7,156 bases of DNA from positions 1 to 7,156 of the forward strand of contig JAFADY010000008.1 in NCBI GenBank assembly GCA_023424395.1, written 5' to 3'. Shown here piece after piece: positions 1 through 5,982 of this stretch (its first letter is position 1; the number at the start of each line of letters is the position of its first letter). The stretch comes from Bacteroidota bacterium. GTDB lineage: Bacteria > Bacteroidota > Bacteroidia > Bacteroidales > Dysgonomonadaceae. The notes beneath the pieces are model-generated. The model saw only the letters and a program-made list of their open reading frames with translations. It did not search any database and was not told the DNA's origin. A program made the position numbers and the translations under genes.

Positions 1-274
1 GCCGCACGATAGCGTATTCCGAATAGCTGGTCAGCGCCACGATTTTCATTTTCGGGTAAAGCGATTTTATCTCCTTGCACAAATCAATGCCGCTGGCATC
101 AGGGAGATTGATATCGAGCAAAAGCACGTCGGGTTGTTCACGCCGTAATTGCGTCATGCACTCTTTGCCGGTGTAGCTAACTGCTGTGGACTTGGCAAAT
201 CCCGATTCATCGACAAGTTTTTGCAGGCCTTCCACCAATATTTTATGGTCGTCAACAATATGTACAGTTATCAT
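1..274 (-). CDS. Response regulator, receiver domain (partial; C-terminus beyond the window)
   Basis: This is the N-terminal 91 residues of a two-component response regulator that accepts phosphate from a histidine kinase. The receiver-domain landmarks are all visible: the acidic pair D8-D9 in HIVDDH, the phospho-acceptor D54 in LLLDINLPDASG, and the conserved Thr at T82 in ALTSYSE. The sequence type (VDDHKILVEGL, LPDASGIDLC) is that of NarL/LuxR-family regulators, so a helix-turn-helix output domain is expected past the window edge, but it is not seen here. The ATG at 272-274 follows the kinase stop codon by 41 nt on the same strand, with no terminator between, so the two are probably one operon and a cognate pair. 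It is the natural candidate to bind the ACCCC-N6-GGGGT sites at 2329 and 2867 (inference). Confidence 0.93.
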   Translation of the reverse strand, partial: MITVHIVDDHKILVEGLQKLVDESGFAKSTAVSYTGKECMTQLRREQPDVLLLDINLPDASGIDLCKEIKSLYPKMKIVALTSYSEYAIVR

Positions 275-315
275 TTTAATTTGCGATTTACGATTTTACA
301 TTCCTTTTCCCTTTT

Positions 316-2241
316 TTACATCTTAAATTCCACATTAATTTCCGTGCCTTTTCCGGGTTCGGAAAAAATATTCATGTTTCCGCCCACCGATTCTGCACGA
401 GTGCGTATATTGTTCAGTCCTGTGCCTTTAGCATGAATGGCCGGATCGAAGCCTTTTCCGTCATCCTGCACGGTAAGCGAAACGCGGTCGGGTTGCTGAA
501 CGATTTGCACGTTAATATTTTTCGCCTCGGCATATTTCAGGGCATTATTCACCAACTCGTGCACGCTGCGGTAAATCATAATTTCCAACGTATTTTCGAG
601 CCGTTCCTCGTTGCCGAAGAAATGAAACTGCACGTTGGGCAGGCTGTCGCAAAAATCCTGCAACGAAACTTTTAATCCGTATCGCGAAAGCGAATCGGGC
701 ATCATGTTGTGCGCAACGCGCCGGAGTTCTGTGATGGAACTGTCCAGCATATCCACCACTTTATTAAATTGTATCACATCTTCCGATGCGAGGAGTGCTC
801 CACCTTTTTTCATATCGAATAAATTAAGTTTTACTGCCGAAAGCATGCCGCCAAGCCCGTCGTGCAGGTCGCGCGCCAGGCGTGTTCGCTCGGTAGCTTC
901 CCCTTCGAGGATGGCATGTGTGGCAATGAGTTGTTTTTCTTTTTCCAGTTGAATAACCTGTTGCTGGGCCAAGCGTTTTTTTGCTCGCTGACGAAGATAG
1001 AGCGCTCCCAGCAAAATAACGATTCCCAGTAAACTTACCCCGAAAATAATGCCGTAAAGTATGCGCTCCTTTTCCAATGTGTTGATGCGGATTTCTTTTT
1101 TTTCGGTTTGGTATTCTGTTTCCAATAATGCAATTTGCTGCCGGTTGTTTTCGGCAAATACGGTATCTTTAAGCAAGTAGGCCGAATTGAGTCGCTGAAA
1201 TGCGGTTTCTAAATCACCGAAATGAGCATTTGACTGTGCCAATATCCATAACGATTCTCTTTGTTTGTCTTTAGCTTGTAATTTTTGAGCTGTTTTTAGC
1301 GCCAAAGACGCTGTTTCTTCTGCTTCTTTAAATTGTTGGTTCTCCAAATAAGCTTCGGAAAGCGCAACATTTTGTCTCATTATTTCCCATTCATCGCCTA
1401 CCTCATTAGACAGCTCCCGGGCTTTTTCATATTCTTTTATGGCAGATGGGAAGTCCCTTTTATATTCCATCAGATATGTTCCATAATTTAAATGATATAG
1501 AAATATTTTATACGGGTCATTGTGCTCATTGCCATAATCCAATATTTGATTAAGTAAAGGCAACACGTCTTCGTACTTTTCTTGAGTCATAAGTGCGTCC
1601 GCAAGTGCAATACGTCCTGTTGCAACCATAAATTCATCTCCATTTTTTTTAGCCAAAGCAATGCATTCACGCGCATATTTTTCCGATTTCTGGGCATCAC
1701 CCACGAGGCCATATAAAGTAGCAAGATTATTCAGTGTATAAGGTAGAGCTTTTGAGTCTTCTAATTCATCAAATATTTTTGAGGCCTGAATGTAATAATT
1801 AATGGCTTTCACATAATGGCCCTGAATTTGTTTAAGGGTGGCATAATTATGAAAAACCGATCCCAAGCCGAGAACGGCTTCTTTTGTCTTTAGTGTGCGA
1901 TAGGCGCGTTCAGCTTTTTCTAAGTAATAAAACGATGAGTCTAAATCGGTATTGATTGACGCAAATGCCGCACCCTTGCTTCGATAACTATTTGCGAGTT
2001 GTAAAGGGTCTTTCTGTTTTTCAGCAATTACAACAGCTCTTTCGGTTATTTCGAATGCTTTTGCAGGACGGCTGTAAAGATATTGCCTTGAAAACAACAG
2101 CATCGAATCCACATTTACCTTACCCGATTTATCCGTGTATTTTGACACTAGCGAATCCACATTCTGCGAAAACAACTTTATCGAGGTAAAAAAAACAACC
2201 AAGAGTAAAAGATATAGGATTGCCGGATTTCTTGATTTCAT
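316..2241 (-). CDS. TPR-containing sensor histidine kinase (HisKA_3 / HATPase_c)
   Basis: The protein has 641 aa. Residues 1-25 are a hydrophobic signal or anchor (cleavage plausible after LFS, before QN). Residues about 45-380 form a helical sensor region made of tetratricopeptide-like repeats (for example HNYATLKQIQGHYVKAINYY at 131-150). A second membrane segment spans about 394-416, followed by a short coiled coil to about 450. The HisKA_3 dimerisation box ARDLHDGLGG contains phospho-acceptor H460. The HATPase_c domain has an N-box (ELVNNALKYA, N565/N566), G1 (DDGKGF, 593-598) and G2 (GTGLNNI, 606-612). This topology puts the TPR region in the periplasm as sensor, probably for a protein or peptide ligand (inference), and the kinase core in the cytoplasm. 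It autophosphorylates at His and passes phosphate to the regulator encoded just downstream. The start was chosen because an A/T-rich leader and a TAACTTTG promoter box lie directly upstream. All catalytic motifs look intact. Confidence 0.95.
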   Translation of the reverse strand: MKSRNPAILYLLLLVVFFTSIKLFSQNVDSLVSKYTDKSGKVNVDSMLLFSRQYLYSRPAKAFEITERAVVIAEKQKDPLQLANSYRSKGAAFASINTDLDSSFYYLEKAERAYRTLKTKEAVLGLGSVFHNYATLKQIQGHYVKAINYYIQASKIFDELEDSKALPYTLNNLATLYGLVGDAQKSEKYARECIALAKKNGDEFMVATGRIALADALMTQEKYEDVLPLLNQILDYGNEHNDPYKIFLYHLNYGTYLMEYKRDFPSAIKEYEKARELSNEVGDEWEIMRQNVALSEAYLENQQFKEAEETASLALKTAQKLQAKDKQRESLWILAQSNAHFGDLETAFQRLNSAYLLKDTVFAENNRQQIALLETEYQTEKKEIRINTLEKERILYGIIFGVSLLGIVILLGALYLRQRAKKRLAQQQVIQLEKEKQLIATHAILEGEATERTRLARDLHDGLGGMLSAVKLNLFDMKKGGALLASEDVIQFNKVVDMLDSSITELRRVAHNMMPDSLSRYGLKVSLQDFCDSLPNVQFHFFGNEERLENTLEIMIYRSVHELVNNALKYAEAKNINVQIVQQPDRVSLTVQDDGKGFDPAIHAKGTGLNNIRTRAESVGGNMNIFSEPGKGTEINVEFKM

Positions 2242-2297
2242 AATTATTTAATTATAAACATATTACATGAGCGCGAATTTTTGTTTTTCGCTTATGA

Positions 2298-2305
2298 CAA
2301 AGTTA
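2298..2305 (-). promoter_or_regulatory. -7 box of the kinase promoter
   Basis: Read on the minus strand this is TAACTTTG, a perfect match to the Bacteroidota -7 consensus TAnnTTTG. It would start transcription near 2292, giving a leader of about 50 nt before the kinase ATG. No clear TTTG -33 element stands 19-21 bp upstream. Instead, the inverted repeat 2329-2344 begins 23 bp upstream, which suggests an activator-dependent promoter (inference). Confidence 0.6.
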
Positions 2306-2328
2306 ATATTGAATAGCTGCTAAATAAA

Positions 2329-2344
2329 ACCCCTTTTTGGGGGT
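2329..2344. promoter_or_regulatory. Operator A: inverted repeat ACCCC-N6-GGGGT
   Basis: The site ACCCCTTTTTGGGGGT is a perfect inverted repeat with arms ACCCC and GGGGT around a 6-nt spacer. It lies 22 bp before the plus-strand -7 box (2367-2374) and 23 bp before the minus-strand -7 box (2298-2305). It is thus centred near -42 of both divergent promoters, where class II activators bind. The likeliest ligand is the response regulator of the adjacent two-component pair (inference). Confidence 0.7.
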
Positions 2345-2366
2345 ATTTTTCGCTTTCGCGGCCTTG

Positions 2367-2374
2367 TACTTTTG
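2367..2374 (+). promoter_or_regulatory. -7 box of the promoter for the small TM gene
   Basis: TACTTTTG fits TAnnTTTG perfectly. No TTTG is found 19-21 bp upstream; the nearest (2336-2339, inside the inverted repeat) is 27 bp away. Transcription would begin near 2379, leaving a leader of about 90 nt to the ATG at 2471. Confidence 0.7.
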
Positions 2375-2470
2375 CAATGGTAAAGATGTGTAAAAATTTC
2401 GAAAGAAAAAACAAGTATGCATCATAATGTAAAAACATTTTTACTTCTCCAGCAATTAAAAAATAATCAA

Positions 2471-2839
2471 ATGAATAACAATCGCATAGAAATAGGGGCA
2501 GCATCGGTATTAGTAATTTCTTTTTTATTCTTCTTAGTAAGTTATTCCAACTACGATTTGAGAAAGAAAAGAGGATGGAGAGGCGAAATCTCCCCGATAA
2601 CGCAAACAGCCGTAACAATAACTGAAAAGCAGGCCAACTTGGTTTCAAAGTCAGTTTTCTTGGAACATTCGATTAATAAAGACACCTACCGTTCCATGAT
2701 AACAGATAGAAACGGTTACCGGGTGCCCGAGCATATTGTTGACAACAGAGAGTGGAACGTGCCGGTAATTTATTCTCAATTGATTTTGCGCGACAAAACG
2801 TCCGAAGAGAATTTCGATGGTTCACATAAGCTGTGTTAA
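2471..2839 (+). CDS. Small single-pass membrane protein of unknown function
   Basis: I do not recognise this 122-aa protein. Residues about 9-26 form one strong membrane segment (ASVLVISFLFFLVSY), followed at once by a basic stretch (RKKRGWRG, 31-38) and then a polar tail of about 85 residues ending in a single Cys. The basic residues after the helix favour an N-out/C-in orientation by the positive-inside rule (inference). An in-frame ATG at 2417 would add 18 residues. The 2471 start is preferred because the hydrophobic segment then sits at the N-terminus, the leader before it is A-rich (AAAATAATCA-like, as before the 3007 gene), and the distance from the -7 box (about 96 nt) matches that of the 3007 gene (about 94 nt). 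It is driven by the same promoter module as the lipoprotein, so it probably belongs to the same response. Confidence 0.65.
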   Translation: MNNNRIEIGAASVLVISFLFFLVSYSNYDLRKKRGWRGEISPITQTAVTITEKQANLVSKSVFLEHSINKDTYRSMITDRNGYRVPEHIVDNREWNVPVIYSQLILRDKTSEENFDGSHKLC

Positions 2840-2866
2840 AATGAAAAATAACCGCATCGGACAAAA

Positions 2867-2882
2867 ACCCCTTTTTGGGGGT
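2867..2882. promoter_or_regulatory. Operator B: inverted repeat ACCCC-N6-GGGGT
   Basis: This 16-bp site is identical to operator A and again lies 22 bp upstream of a TACTTTTG box. Exact conservation of arms, spacer and distance, while the intervening spacer has drifted at several positions, is the signature expected of a protein-binding site under selection. Confidence 0.7.
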
Positions 2883-2904
2883 GTTTTACGCTTTCGCCGC
2901 ATTG

Positions 2905-2912
2905 TACTTTTG
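2905..2912 (+). promoter_or_regulatory. -7 box of the lipoprotein/barrel operon promoter
   Basis: TACTTTTG is a perfect TAnnTTTG match, within an identical TTGTACTTTTGCA core shared with copy 1. The expected transcript starts near 2917, about 90 nt before the ATG at 3007. Confidence 0.7.
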
Positions 2913-3006
2913 CAGTGGTAAAGATGCGTGAAAATATGGATAATAAATCTACAATCATCTTAACTTATACAAAACATTTTATCAACATTTTAAAATAATC
3001 ACAACA

Positions 3007-4110
3007 ATGAAAAAGTATTTAAATTTTAAATTTTTGGCATTAATTGCCGCACTTGTATTTTTCGCTTCGTGTGAAAAAGACGATATTTTGGAAGAAGAAA
3101 TTCCGCAAAATTGCAACATAGTTGAGGTAACGGAAGACATTAAAGTACCAACTACTTGGACTATAGGGAATGTCTATGTAATAAAACAGGCAATTTCTGT
3201 ACGAAGCGTTTTAACCATTGAACCCGGTGTCATTATTAAGCTAAAAAGCGGGAGGATCAATGTATATGACGGAAAAATCCTGGCTACAGGAACTCCACAA
3301 AAGCGTATTGTGTTTACTTCGCTTGCCGACGACCGTTATTGCGGAGATACCAACGGTGATGGAAACGCTACGCAACCGGAAAAAGGCGATTGGCAAAGCA
3401 TCATTTTTGGAAGTGGACAAAACGGAAGTGTTTTTAAATATGCTGATTTTTTCTATGCCGGGCAAAACACCGGAGGTTATAATAACGCTGTTAAAATAGA
3501 ATCGAAGGGTGTATTTGAATTTGATAATTGCCGGTTTGCGCACACGCTGTTTAGTCCGTCAGTCTCATACGAAAACTCTACGGCGTTCTACGGCGGTTCG
3601 ATGATGAGCGGTGCAGAAACCCATAAGTTAACCAACAATGCCTTCTATGACAATGGAAAACCTTTGTATGTTTGGACGCATTATACGGTTAACCCCAACA
3701 ACAAATTCCATAATCCGGAGAATCCGCAACAAAAAAACAGTCACAATGGGATTGCTTTGATACGCGCTAGCGGCGGCCTTGACGCAACCGTGAAATGGCA
3801 CGTTACCGAAGTGCCATATATATTAGATGAACATATACAGGTTCACGGTTCGCAGGTAATTGATATTGGCTCTAATACCGTGGTAAAATTCAAGCGGGCA
3901 GGCGCCGGCATTTCAAGGAATACTGATGCAAATGTTATCCTGCCTTCCTCAGCCATTCTTACTTCCTATAAAGACGACGCTGTGGGCGGCGACACAAACG
4001 GCGATGGAAGCAATTCTACACCTGTAAAAGGCGATTGGCTTGGATTCCGAAATGTTTTTAACCAGCAGTACGAATCTGGTCCAAATATCCGTTACGCACA
4101 GAATCCATAA
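3007..4110 (+). CDS. Surface or outer-membrane lipoprotein with two beta-rich DTNGDG repeats
   Basis: The protein has 367 aa. A lipoprotein signal peptide (1-21) ends in a lipobox FFASC with C22 as the lipidation site. The acidic residues after it (EKDD, then EEE) are common in exported Bacteroidota lipoproteins. The mature part contains a clear internal duplication, about 47-130 and about 262-345. Each unit runs from a hydrophobic beta-rich segment (LTIEPGVIIKLKSG; VIDIGSNTVVKFKRAG) through an IxFTS/ILTS strand to a loop G-DTNGDG (114-119 and 329-334), and closes with KGDW (126-129 and 341-344). The DxNxDG loops resemble EF-hand or dockerin-like calcium loops, and the strand pattern suggests a right-handed beta-helix-like fold (inference). 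No enzymatic motif is seen, so the role is likely adhesive, structural or binding. The barrel gene follows 70 nt later without its own visible promoter. Confidence 0.8.
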   Translation: MKKYLNFKFLALIAALVFFASCEKDDILEEEIPQNCNIVEVTEDIKVPTTWTIGNVYVIKQAISVRSVLTIEPGVIIKLKSGRINVYDGKILATGTPQKRIVFTSLADDRYCGDTNGDGNATQPEKGDWQSIIFGSGQNGSVFKYADFFYAGQNTGGYNNAVKIESKGVFEFDNCRFAHTLFSPSVSYENSTAFYGGSMMSGAETHKLTNNAFYDNGKPLYVWTHYTVNPNNKFHNPENPQQKNSHNGIALIRASGGLDATVKWHVTEVPYILDEHIQVHGSQVIDIGSNTVVKFKRAGAGISRNTDANVILPSSAILTSYKDDAVGGDTNGDGSNSTPVKGDWLGFRNVFNQQYESGPNIRYAQNP

Positions 4111-4180
4111 TCAAAAGTTTCAATTTTTAACTCATTAATCACATAAACAAATCATTTCAACATTTAAAAAATCAACAACA

Positions 4181-4720
4181 ATGAAAAAAGTTATCTTTCT
4201 TGCCATTTTGGCATCCGTGGCAATTATGCCGCTCTCAGCGCAACAATTTCAAAAAGGTACAAGCGCGGTAAATTTAGGAGTTGGATTGGGAACCGTTTTG
4301 GGTGGGTTGGGCACCGGGCGTCCCGCCGTAACTATTGCTTATGACTACGGTATGTGGGATATTGAAGACGCCGGAGTAATAAGCATCGGAGGTTATTTCG
4401 GAAATGCGGGATATTCCTACAAAGATGCAGGTTTCTCTCAGAAATGGAATTACTGGTTAGTGGGAGCGCGCGGCGCATATCACCATCACGGCTTTAAAAG
4501 TATTCCTCAACTAGATCCTTACGTGGGTTTGATGCTGGGATATAATATCGTGACGTATTCTTCGAGTGGAGATCACTCTGGTCCAAACAGTTACGGAAGC
4601 GGAATAGGATACTCTATTTTTATCGGAAGCCGCTGGTTTTTCAGTGATAATTTTGCTGCTTTTGCCGAATTAGGATACGGAATAGCCGTATTAAACGCCG
4701 GGGTATCGTTCAAATTTTAA
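4181..4720 (+). CDS. Small outer-membrane beta-barrel-like protein
   Basis: The protein has 179 aa. It has a classical signal peptide (1-20, cleavage LSA before QQ). The mature chain of about 159 residues is rich in Gly, Tyr and Phe with alternating hydrophobic strands (VNLGVGLGTVLGG, GVISIGGYFG, YWLVGARGAYH, YVGLMLGYNIVTY, FAAFAELGYGIAVLNAG) and ends in the C-terminal aromatic signature FKF typical of barrel proteins folded by BamA. The size fits an eight-stranded OmpA/OmpX-like barrel (inference). No peptidoglycan-binding domain is present. The A-rich leader closely resembles the one before the 3007 gene (ATCAACA-type tract ending in ACAACA before ATGAAAAA). It is probably cotranscribed with the lipoprotein from the 2905 promoter, and the transcript ends at the hairpin at 4800. 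A specific function cannot be named. Confidence 0.75.
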   Translation: MKKVIFLAILASVAIMPLSAQQFQKGTSAVNLGVGLGTVLGGLGTGRPAVTIAYDYGMWDIEDAGVISIGGYFGNAGYSYKDAGFSQKWNYWLVGARGAYHHHGFKSIPQLDPYVGLMLGYNIVTYSSSGDHSGPNSYGSGIGYSIFIGSRWFFSDNFAAFAELGYGIAVLNAGVSFKF

Positions 4721-4799
4721 TTGACTGCATTCTTTTCATTTTCTCATAAATTTCAAGTCAATGTTTTAAACTTAATTTGTTTTATAGTTTAGTTATTGG

Positions 4800-4831
4800 A
4801 AAAGGAGTATTCGTGATGAATGCTCTTTTTT
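4800..4831 (+). terminator. Rho-independent terminator after the lipoprotein/barrel operon
   Basis: The hairpin has arms GAGTATTC (4805-4812) and GAATGCTC (4818-4825), with one G-T wobble and loop GTGAT. It is extended by a further G-T and A-T pairs into the T6 tract at 4826-4831. It lies 80 nt past the barrel gene stop codon. Confidence 0.85.
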
Positions 4832-5086
4832 CGATTAATGGAATTTTAGGACGAGTCACCAGTCATCATATTATCGTACCCTTATCATTACATTATAACA
4901 CAAAGTTAGTTCATGTTTTATCAATTGCAGAAAAGCACATATTATAAAAACATAATAAACCGATATTATAATATAGGCTCATAATCATTCAACATTTATT
5001 ATTTCTCAGGCACATTTTCCGATTAACTGCGAAGTCCGACGTGAGTACGCTCATCACGGAAAAGCAAAATCACGCATCATTGCGCA
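4832..5086. other. Non-coding, AT-rich junk or insertion flank
   Basis: I find no intact gene here. The stretch contains a perfect 12-bp palindrome ATATTATAATAT (4963-4974), an isolated minus-strand TAACTTTG box (4901-4908) with no gene in front of it, and a short stop-free plus-strand frame (4977-5099, including CEVRREYAHHGKAKSR) that I cannot assign. Together with the decayed genes to its right, it looks like eroded mobile-element or accessory DNA. Confidence 0.5.
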
Positions 5087-5546
5087 ACTGCCCTGGTAGG
5101 TGTTGAATATTTCGAGCGTACCGTATTTGCCTATAGTTTCCTGCAAAACTTCTGAAAACATTCGGCACTCATCGTATTGGAGAGGGACCAATGAAGTATG
5201 TATCGGCTGTGCAAATCAATTACTGCCATCAGATACATAAAACCCGTTTTCATAAGAAAGTACGTGATGCCGGTTGCACCGGTTAATCTCTAAACCCCGA
5301 AGCAGATAAGGGTACTTCTTGTGTTGTTTGTTCCCTATCGTTGTTTTGGGTTCCCGATAAATCGTTTTCCAATCCGGTATCTGCATCAGACGACGAATGG
5401 GCTTGCAACTGATTTTGTAACCTAAGCCAACAAGCAGCGCAGTAAGGCGTTTTACTCCGTAAAAGGGTGTTTTGAAGTACTGCTCATCCAAAAGGCGCAG
5501 TATCTTTAGGTTCTCTTCACGCTCCCCTTTGGACGTAATAGAAATT
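5087..5546 (-). pseudogene. Degenerate IS3-family transposase (OrfB) relic
   Basis: Minus-strand reading recovers, across several frames, the middle of an IS3-family OrfB transposase with its integrase (rve) fold: FYYV, then KGEREENLKILRLLDEQYFK and TPFYGVKRLTALL, RRLMQIPDWKTIYREPKTT, HKKYPYLLRGLEINRCN, then in another frame GITYFLMKTGFMYLMAVID and LHSRYILHWSLSNTMSAE, then in a third EVLQETIGKYGTLEIFNT and YQGS. At least three frame breaks are visible (near 5530, 5275 and 5160). The VWATD segment carrying the first catalytic Asp is missing, and the second (usual NTDQGS) reads NTYQGS. The OrfA part, the N-terminus of OrfB, the C-terminal Glu region and recognisable terminal repeats are absent. 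It is inactive. Confidence 0.9.
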
Positions 5547-5831
5547 CAGTCTATAAAGATAGAAGGCTTCATAGCAACTTCGGATATTTCAGTTGGCTAC
5601 GACCCCAGTCTAAATCGTCATATTGGATTATTTATCACAACTGTTGCCGATAATGTTAGAGGCAAATATAATTTTGGATACGAAAGAAGCGGCAACAGAT
5701 TGAAAAAAGAAAAAATTCTACTTCCAAAAAATAACAAAAATGAGCCCGAATATAGCTATATGGAAGATTATATGAAAAAGTTAGAGTACGAAAAATTACT
5801 CTATTATTATAAAAGGATACTTCTTCTTTAG
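5547..5831 (+). pseudogene. C-terminal fragment of a restriction-modification specificity subunit (HsdS/BcgI-B-like)
   Basis: About 95 residues are open, ending in a TAG at 5829-5831. The pattern FIATSDISVGYDPSLNRHIG, then LFITTVADNVRGKYNFGYER, then RLKKEKILLP, then YSYMEDYMKKLEYEKL resembles the end of DNA-specificity subunits: the TSD strand, the KYxFGY region, the KIxLP strand and a final (F/Y)MExY(I/M) helix. In the family this part forms the end of the target-recognition domain and the beginning of the spacer helix. Everything N-terminal is gone, and the frame runs straight into the antisense IS3 relic at about 5545. No methylase or nuclease gene is next to it. The fragment is AT-rich compared with the flanking genes. 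The assignment is by remembered family resemblance only; the exact RM type is uncertain. Confidence 0.55.
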
Positions 5832-5936
5832 TTCGTTCGCTAAAAACATCTGTTTTGAGCAAAATTTATCAAACATTTGGGCATGAGTTACAACTCTGAC
5901 CGGCCGGCGTAAGAAAAGATCGCGGCGAGAAAAAAC

Positions 5937-5961
5937 AAGGGCGGGAAATTTTCCCGCCTTT
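5937..5961 (-). terminator. Rho-independent terminator of the SRPBCC gene
   Basis: A 10-bp GC-rich stem (5937-5946 with 5952-5961, core GGCGGGA/TCCCGCC, one G-T wobble) has loop AATTT. On the minus strand it is followed by G and a run of six T (5935-5930). It lies just beyond the stop codon of the 5983 gene. The plus-strand side has only a weak T tract, so it mainly serves the minus strand. Confidence 0.85.
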
Positions 5962-5982
5962 ATAATTTTATCACGTGAGTGT

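Larger units (their letters stand above)
2326..2397 (+). repeat. Promoter/operator module, copy 1
   Basis: This 72-bp stretch aligns without gaps to 2864-2935, with 65 identical positions counted by eye (7 mismatches). Conservation covers the inverted repeat, the spacer, the -7 box and about 20 nt of the predicted transcript start (TGGTAAAGATG is identical in both). The flanking sequences are unrelated, so the copy is a regulatory module and not part of a larger gene duplication. Confidence 0.9.
2864..2935 (+). repeat. Promoter/operator module, copy 2
   Basis: This is the second copy of the module at 2326-2397, offset by 538 bp, with 65 of 72 positions identical. It starts 25 bp after the stop codon of the small TM gene and serves the lipoprotein gene at 3007. 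Confidence 0.9.

Noticed and set aside
2273..2291. Hairpin GCGAA/TTCGC in the kinase leader
   Set aside because: The stem is only 5 bp with a 9-nt A/T-rich loop and no downstream T tract. It is too weak to call a regulatory element.
2334..2374. TTTG at 2336-2339 as a -33 element for the 2367 box
   Set aside because: The gap of 27 bp is well beyond the usual 19-21 bp, and these bases are better explained as part of the inverted repeat.
2326..2397. The inverted repeat as a terminator hairpin
   Set aside because: The stem has five pairs and is followed by only a short T stretch. It is preserved at a fixed distance from a promoter box and lies upstream of, not after, the genes.
2417..2470. An 18-residue N-terminal extension of the small TM protein from the ATG at 2417
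   Set aside because: It would bury the membrane helix behind a polar segment and leave only a 38-nt leader, unlike the matched leader lengths obtained with 2471. It remains possible.
5900..5908. The CCGGCCGG palindrome as an attachment or operator site
   Set aside because: It is a single short GC palindrome with no partner copy, promoter box or gene beside it.
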